From: Bacillota bacterium
GTDB taxonomy: Bacteria; Bacillota; Clostridia; Oscillospirales; Oscillospiraceae
Direction: 5' to 3'
Assembly (NCBI GenBank): GCA_021199635.1
Contig: JAJQHS010000060.1
Location: 3,551 to 37,765, forward strand
Length of the DNA: 34,215 bases
The notes beneath the pieces were generated by a model. That model did no database searches. It was given only the letters and a program-made list of their open reading frames with translations, and was not told the DNA's origin. The position numbers were made by a program, and so were the translations under genes. Positions 32,313 to 34,215 of this stretch are shown one piece after another; the first letter of the stretch is position 1, and each line of letters opens with the position of its first letter.

Positions 32313-33325
32313 AACATATCAAGAACACCCTGTATATATTGACCCCCGAAACCTATCTTGCCCTGCAGAACGAGAACATCCTGGTCAAGGTAGGCGGCGT
32401 TGAGAAGGTACGCGTGCCCGCTAATACCATTGAGGCAATCCTCTGCTTTGGCAATATCACCGTATCCACGCCGCTGATCGCGTTTTGCGGGCAGCGGGGC
32501 ATCAGCCTGTGCTTTTTCTCGGAATACGGGAAATTTTACGGCAGGATCCAGGGACCGGTGCAGGGGAATGTGCTCCTGCGCAGGGCGCAGTATGCGGCTA
32601 TGGAGGACCCGGCTTCCCGGACGCGCCTGGCGAAAAACTTTGTCCTTGGCAAGCTGACTGCGGAGAAAACCTTTCTCCAGCGTATGCGCCGGGAACATAA
32701 GGAGCACGCCGGGGAAATTACCCCCGCCATCGAAACCATTACCCATATAGCTGCCGATGCCGCGCAGGCGCTTACGGTGGACTCCCTCCGCGGGCTGGAG
32801 GGCGCGGCGGCAGCAGCCTATTTCAGCGCATTGCCTGCGATGATCAAAAGCGATACCATGGTCTTTTCCGGGCGCAATCGCCGCCCACCGGAGGATCCGG
32901 TCAACGCACTGCTGTCTTTCCTGTATACGCTTCTGAAGAATGATGTCCAGTCGGCGCTGGAAGGGGTCGGGCTGGATCCCGCTGTGGGTTACCTGCACAC
33001 GCTTCGCCCGGGCAGACCCGCGCTGGCGCTGGACATTATGGAGGAACTGCGTGCGCCCCTGTGTGACCGGCTGGCCATTGCGCTGATCAATCGCGGACAG
33101 ATTACGCCTGGCAGCTTCACCCAGTGCCATGCACCGGTTCTGCTGAACGAGGACGGCCGAAAGATAGTGCTCACCGCCTGGCAGAAGCGGAAGCAGGAAA
33201 CCATTCAGCACCCGTTCCTGGAGGAAACCATCCCCATTGGTTTGATCGCCCACACACAGGCAATGTTGTTCGCCAGAGTACTGCGGGGCGAATTGGACAC
33301 CTATCCGCCTTTCTACTGGAGGTAA
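32309..33325 (+). CDS. cas1: Cas1 integrase
   Basis: A 338-residue endonuclease/integrase that inserts new spacers at the leader end of the array with Cas2. The metal-binding residues are in place: Glu164 in GLEGAAAAAYF, His230 in GYLHTLRPGRPALALD, and Asp242/Glu245 in LDIMEE. Length matches the type I-C group. The start is the ATG at 32309, overlapping the cas4 stop by 4 nt; cas2 begins 5 nt after the stop. Confidence 0.96.
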   Translation: MKHIKNTLYILTPETYLALQNENILVKVGGVEKVRVPANTIEAILCFGNITVSTPLIAFCGQRGISLCFFSEYGKFYGRIQGPVQGNVLLRRAQYAAMEDPASRTRLAKNFVLGKLTAEKTFLQRMRREHKEHAGEITPAIETITHIAADAAQALTVDSLRGLEGAAAAAYFSALPAMIKSDTMVFSGRNRRPPEDPVNALLSFLYTLLKNDVQSALEGVGLDPAVGYLHTLRPGRPALALDIMEELRAPLCDRLAIALINRGQITPGSFTQCHAPVLLNEDGRKIVLTAWQKRKQETIQHPFLEETIPIGLIAHTQAMLFARVLRGELDTYPPFYWR

Positions 33326-33330
33326 TCGGT

Positions 33331-33621
33331 ATGATGATTGTTCTGTCCTATGATGTGGACACTACGGATGCTTCCGGTGCCAGAAGACTGCGGAAGGTGG
33401 CAAAAATCTGCGAATCCTACGGCTGCCGGGTGCAGAATTCCGTATTTGAGCTGATTCTGGAGCCTGCCCAGCTGGTGACGCTGAAAGCAAAGCTGGAGCA
33501 GGTCATGGATGGGGAAAAGGACTCGGTGCGGCTTTATCGCCTGGGAAGCAACTGGAAGCCCCGGATCGAAACGCTGGGTAAGCGCCTGCGATTTGAGCAG
33601 GACGATGTCATCCTCCTGTAG
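33331..33621 (+). CDS. cas2: Cas2 adaptation subunit
   Basis: A 96-residue protein that bridges two Cas1 dimers in the spacer-integration complex. It starts MMIVLSYDVDTTD, with the conserved Asp8 of the ferredoxin-like fold, and ends in a short C-terminal strand (DDVILL). The ATG at 33331 has GGAGG 8 nt upstream. It is the last cas gene, and the CRISPR leader follows directly; no T-rich terminator separates the operon from the array. Confidence 0.96.
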   Translation: MMIVLSYDVDTTDASGARRLRKVAKICESYGCRVQNSVFELILEPAQLVTLKAKLEQVMDGEKDSVRLYRLGSNWKPRIETLGKRLRFEQDDVILL

Positions 33622-33798
33622 TCGGGCGCGAACCTGGATCGACCGGAAAATCCCGGTAGATTCGCGCAGAAAATAATGCGGGAAATCGGGAATTATCAGA
33701 CCGTTTTCCCCACTTTTCCCTGCGCCAGCTATGGCGGCAGGGGAGCAAATCTGTGTATCTGCGCCAAAAATGGAAGGACATTTTTGTGCAGAAATGCA
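33622..33798 (+). promoter_or_regulatory. CRISPR leader with three inverted repeats
   Basis: The 177 nt between cas2 and the first repeat carry three inverted repeats. The first (33626-33632 with 33661-33667) is GCGCGAA/TTCGCGC around an inner ACCGG/CCGGT stem. The second (33718-33742) has a CCCTGC/GCAGGG base with one bulge. The third (33759-33791) pairs CTGC and AAAAATG with CATTTTT and GCAG and ends 7 nt before the first repeat. A short direct repeat, CGGGAA twice, lies at about 33680-33692. No convincing -10 for a separate array promoter is seen, so the array may be read from the cas operon. Confidence 0.7.
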
Positions 33799-34215
33799 GA
33801 TGCCCCCTCGCGGGGGCATGACTTGAAACCGGGGGATACCCTTACCTCCTATATCTTATCATGAGATGCCCCCTCGCGGGGGCATGACTTGAAACACACC
33901 CGCCCTCCGTTCCTCTCTCGTCTATTTGCGGATGCCCCCTCGCGGGGGCATGACTTGAAACTTGTGAACAAGCCCTTGGATGATGGAAGGTTCGGGATGC
34001 CCCCTCGCGGGGGCATGACTTGAAACACAAGCCCTTGTAAATGCAGAGTGCCACAATGTAGATGCCCCCTCGCGGGGGCATGACTTGAAACTTAAGGGTA
34101 GAAAAGGTAGAATTTCAGCCCTAAAGATGCCCCCTCGCGGGGGCATGACTTGAAACTGGTGGTGGGCTGTAGGGTGGTGGGCTGTAGGGTGGATGCCCCC
34201 GCGCGGGGGCATGAG
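33799..34215 (+). CRISPR. Type I-C CRISPR array, seven repeats and six spacers, running off the window
   Basis: Repeats of 31 bp start at 33799, 33865, 33931, 33996, 34061, 34126 and 34192. Each has an 8-bp perfect stem, ATGCCCCC/GGGGGCAT, around TCGC, and ends GACTTGAAAC, the pattern of type I-C arrays read toward the plus strand, so the side facing cas2 is the leader end. Spacers are 35, 35, 34, 34, 34 and 35 nt. The first six repeats are identical. The seventh is cut by the window end after 24 bases and differs at two of them (T to G in the loop and C to G near the end), as trailer-end repeats often do. Confidence 0.98.

Noticed and set aside
33622-33798. A separate promoter for the array in the leader
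   Set aside because: No -10 with a -35 at 16-18 nt could be found; read-through from the cas operon is equally likely.
33922-34212. Minus-strand open frame over the CRISPR array
   Set aside because: Its translation is the repeat read in two frames (PPRGG and SHAPARG) joined by spacers.

Overview
The window is GC-rich bacterial DNA with dense, short-gapped, mostly operonic genes. The strong GGAGG-type ribosome sites, the rnc-plsX-trmFO-topA-dprA housekeeping block, the Trk/Ktr potassium genes and the type I-C CRISPR locus together suggest a GC-rich member of the Bacillota, class Clostridia, probably an Oscillospiraceae-like gut anaerobe. That placement is inference from gene content and codon style, not a database result.

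Layout. Positions 1-1063 (minus) hold a metal-uptake locus: a Cys-rich two-helix membrane protein, a branched inverted-repeat element, and a metal ABC transporter binding lipoprotein cut by the window edge. A D-2-hydroxyacid dehydrogenase (minus) follows, then a plus-strand pair made of an RluA-type pseudouridine synthase and a Cys-rich-domain/acetyltransferase fusion. Positions 3665-6490 (minus) carry the trkA-trkH potassium uptake pair. Positions 6593-11121 (minus) form a four-gene envelope operon with its own promoter and terminator: an anchored Ig-like/transglutaminase protein, an MBOAT acyltransferase broken by a 20-bp tandem duplication, an SGNH-like protein with Cys in the nucleophile position, and a lipoprotein. 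Plus-strand cardiolipin synthase and an anchored cell-wall amidase follow, each with its own terminator.

Positions 15203-24577 (plus) are a compact run: ktrB, ktrA, a SpoU-type RNA methyltransferase, dprA, topA, trmFO, plsX and rnc. Several of these genes overlap by 4 nt, and the run ends at a strong terminator. An A-rich linker inside dprA carries a near-consensus promoter aimed at topA. After a membrane-anchored endonuclease/exonuclease/phosphatase-family protein comes a complete type I-C CRISPR-Cas locus (25923-34215): a perfect consensus promoter almost touching the cas3 start, then cas3, cas5c, cas8c (with an internal, well-placed ribosome site for a Cas11c small subunit), cas7c, cas4, cas1 and cas2, a hairpin-rich leader, and an array of seven repeats and six spacers that runs to the window edge.

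The CRISPR locus should work as a whole: Cas5c matures crRNA, Cas5c/Cas7c/Cas8c/Cas11c form Cascade, Cas3 degrades DNA, and Cas4/Cas1/Cas2 acquire spacers. I found no tRNA, rRNA or transposon. No stretch over 300 bases lacks a gene; the longest gap (11122-11416) is described under its promoter.
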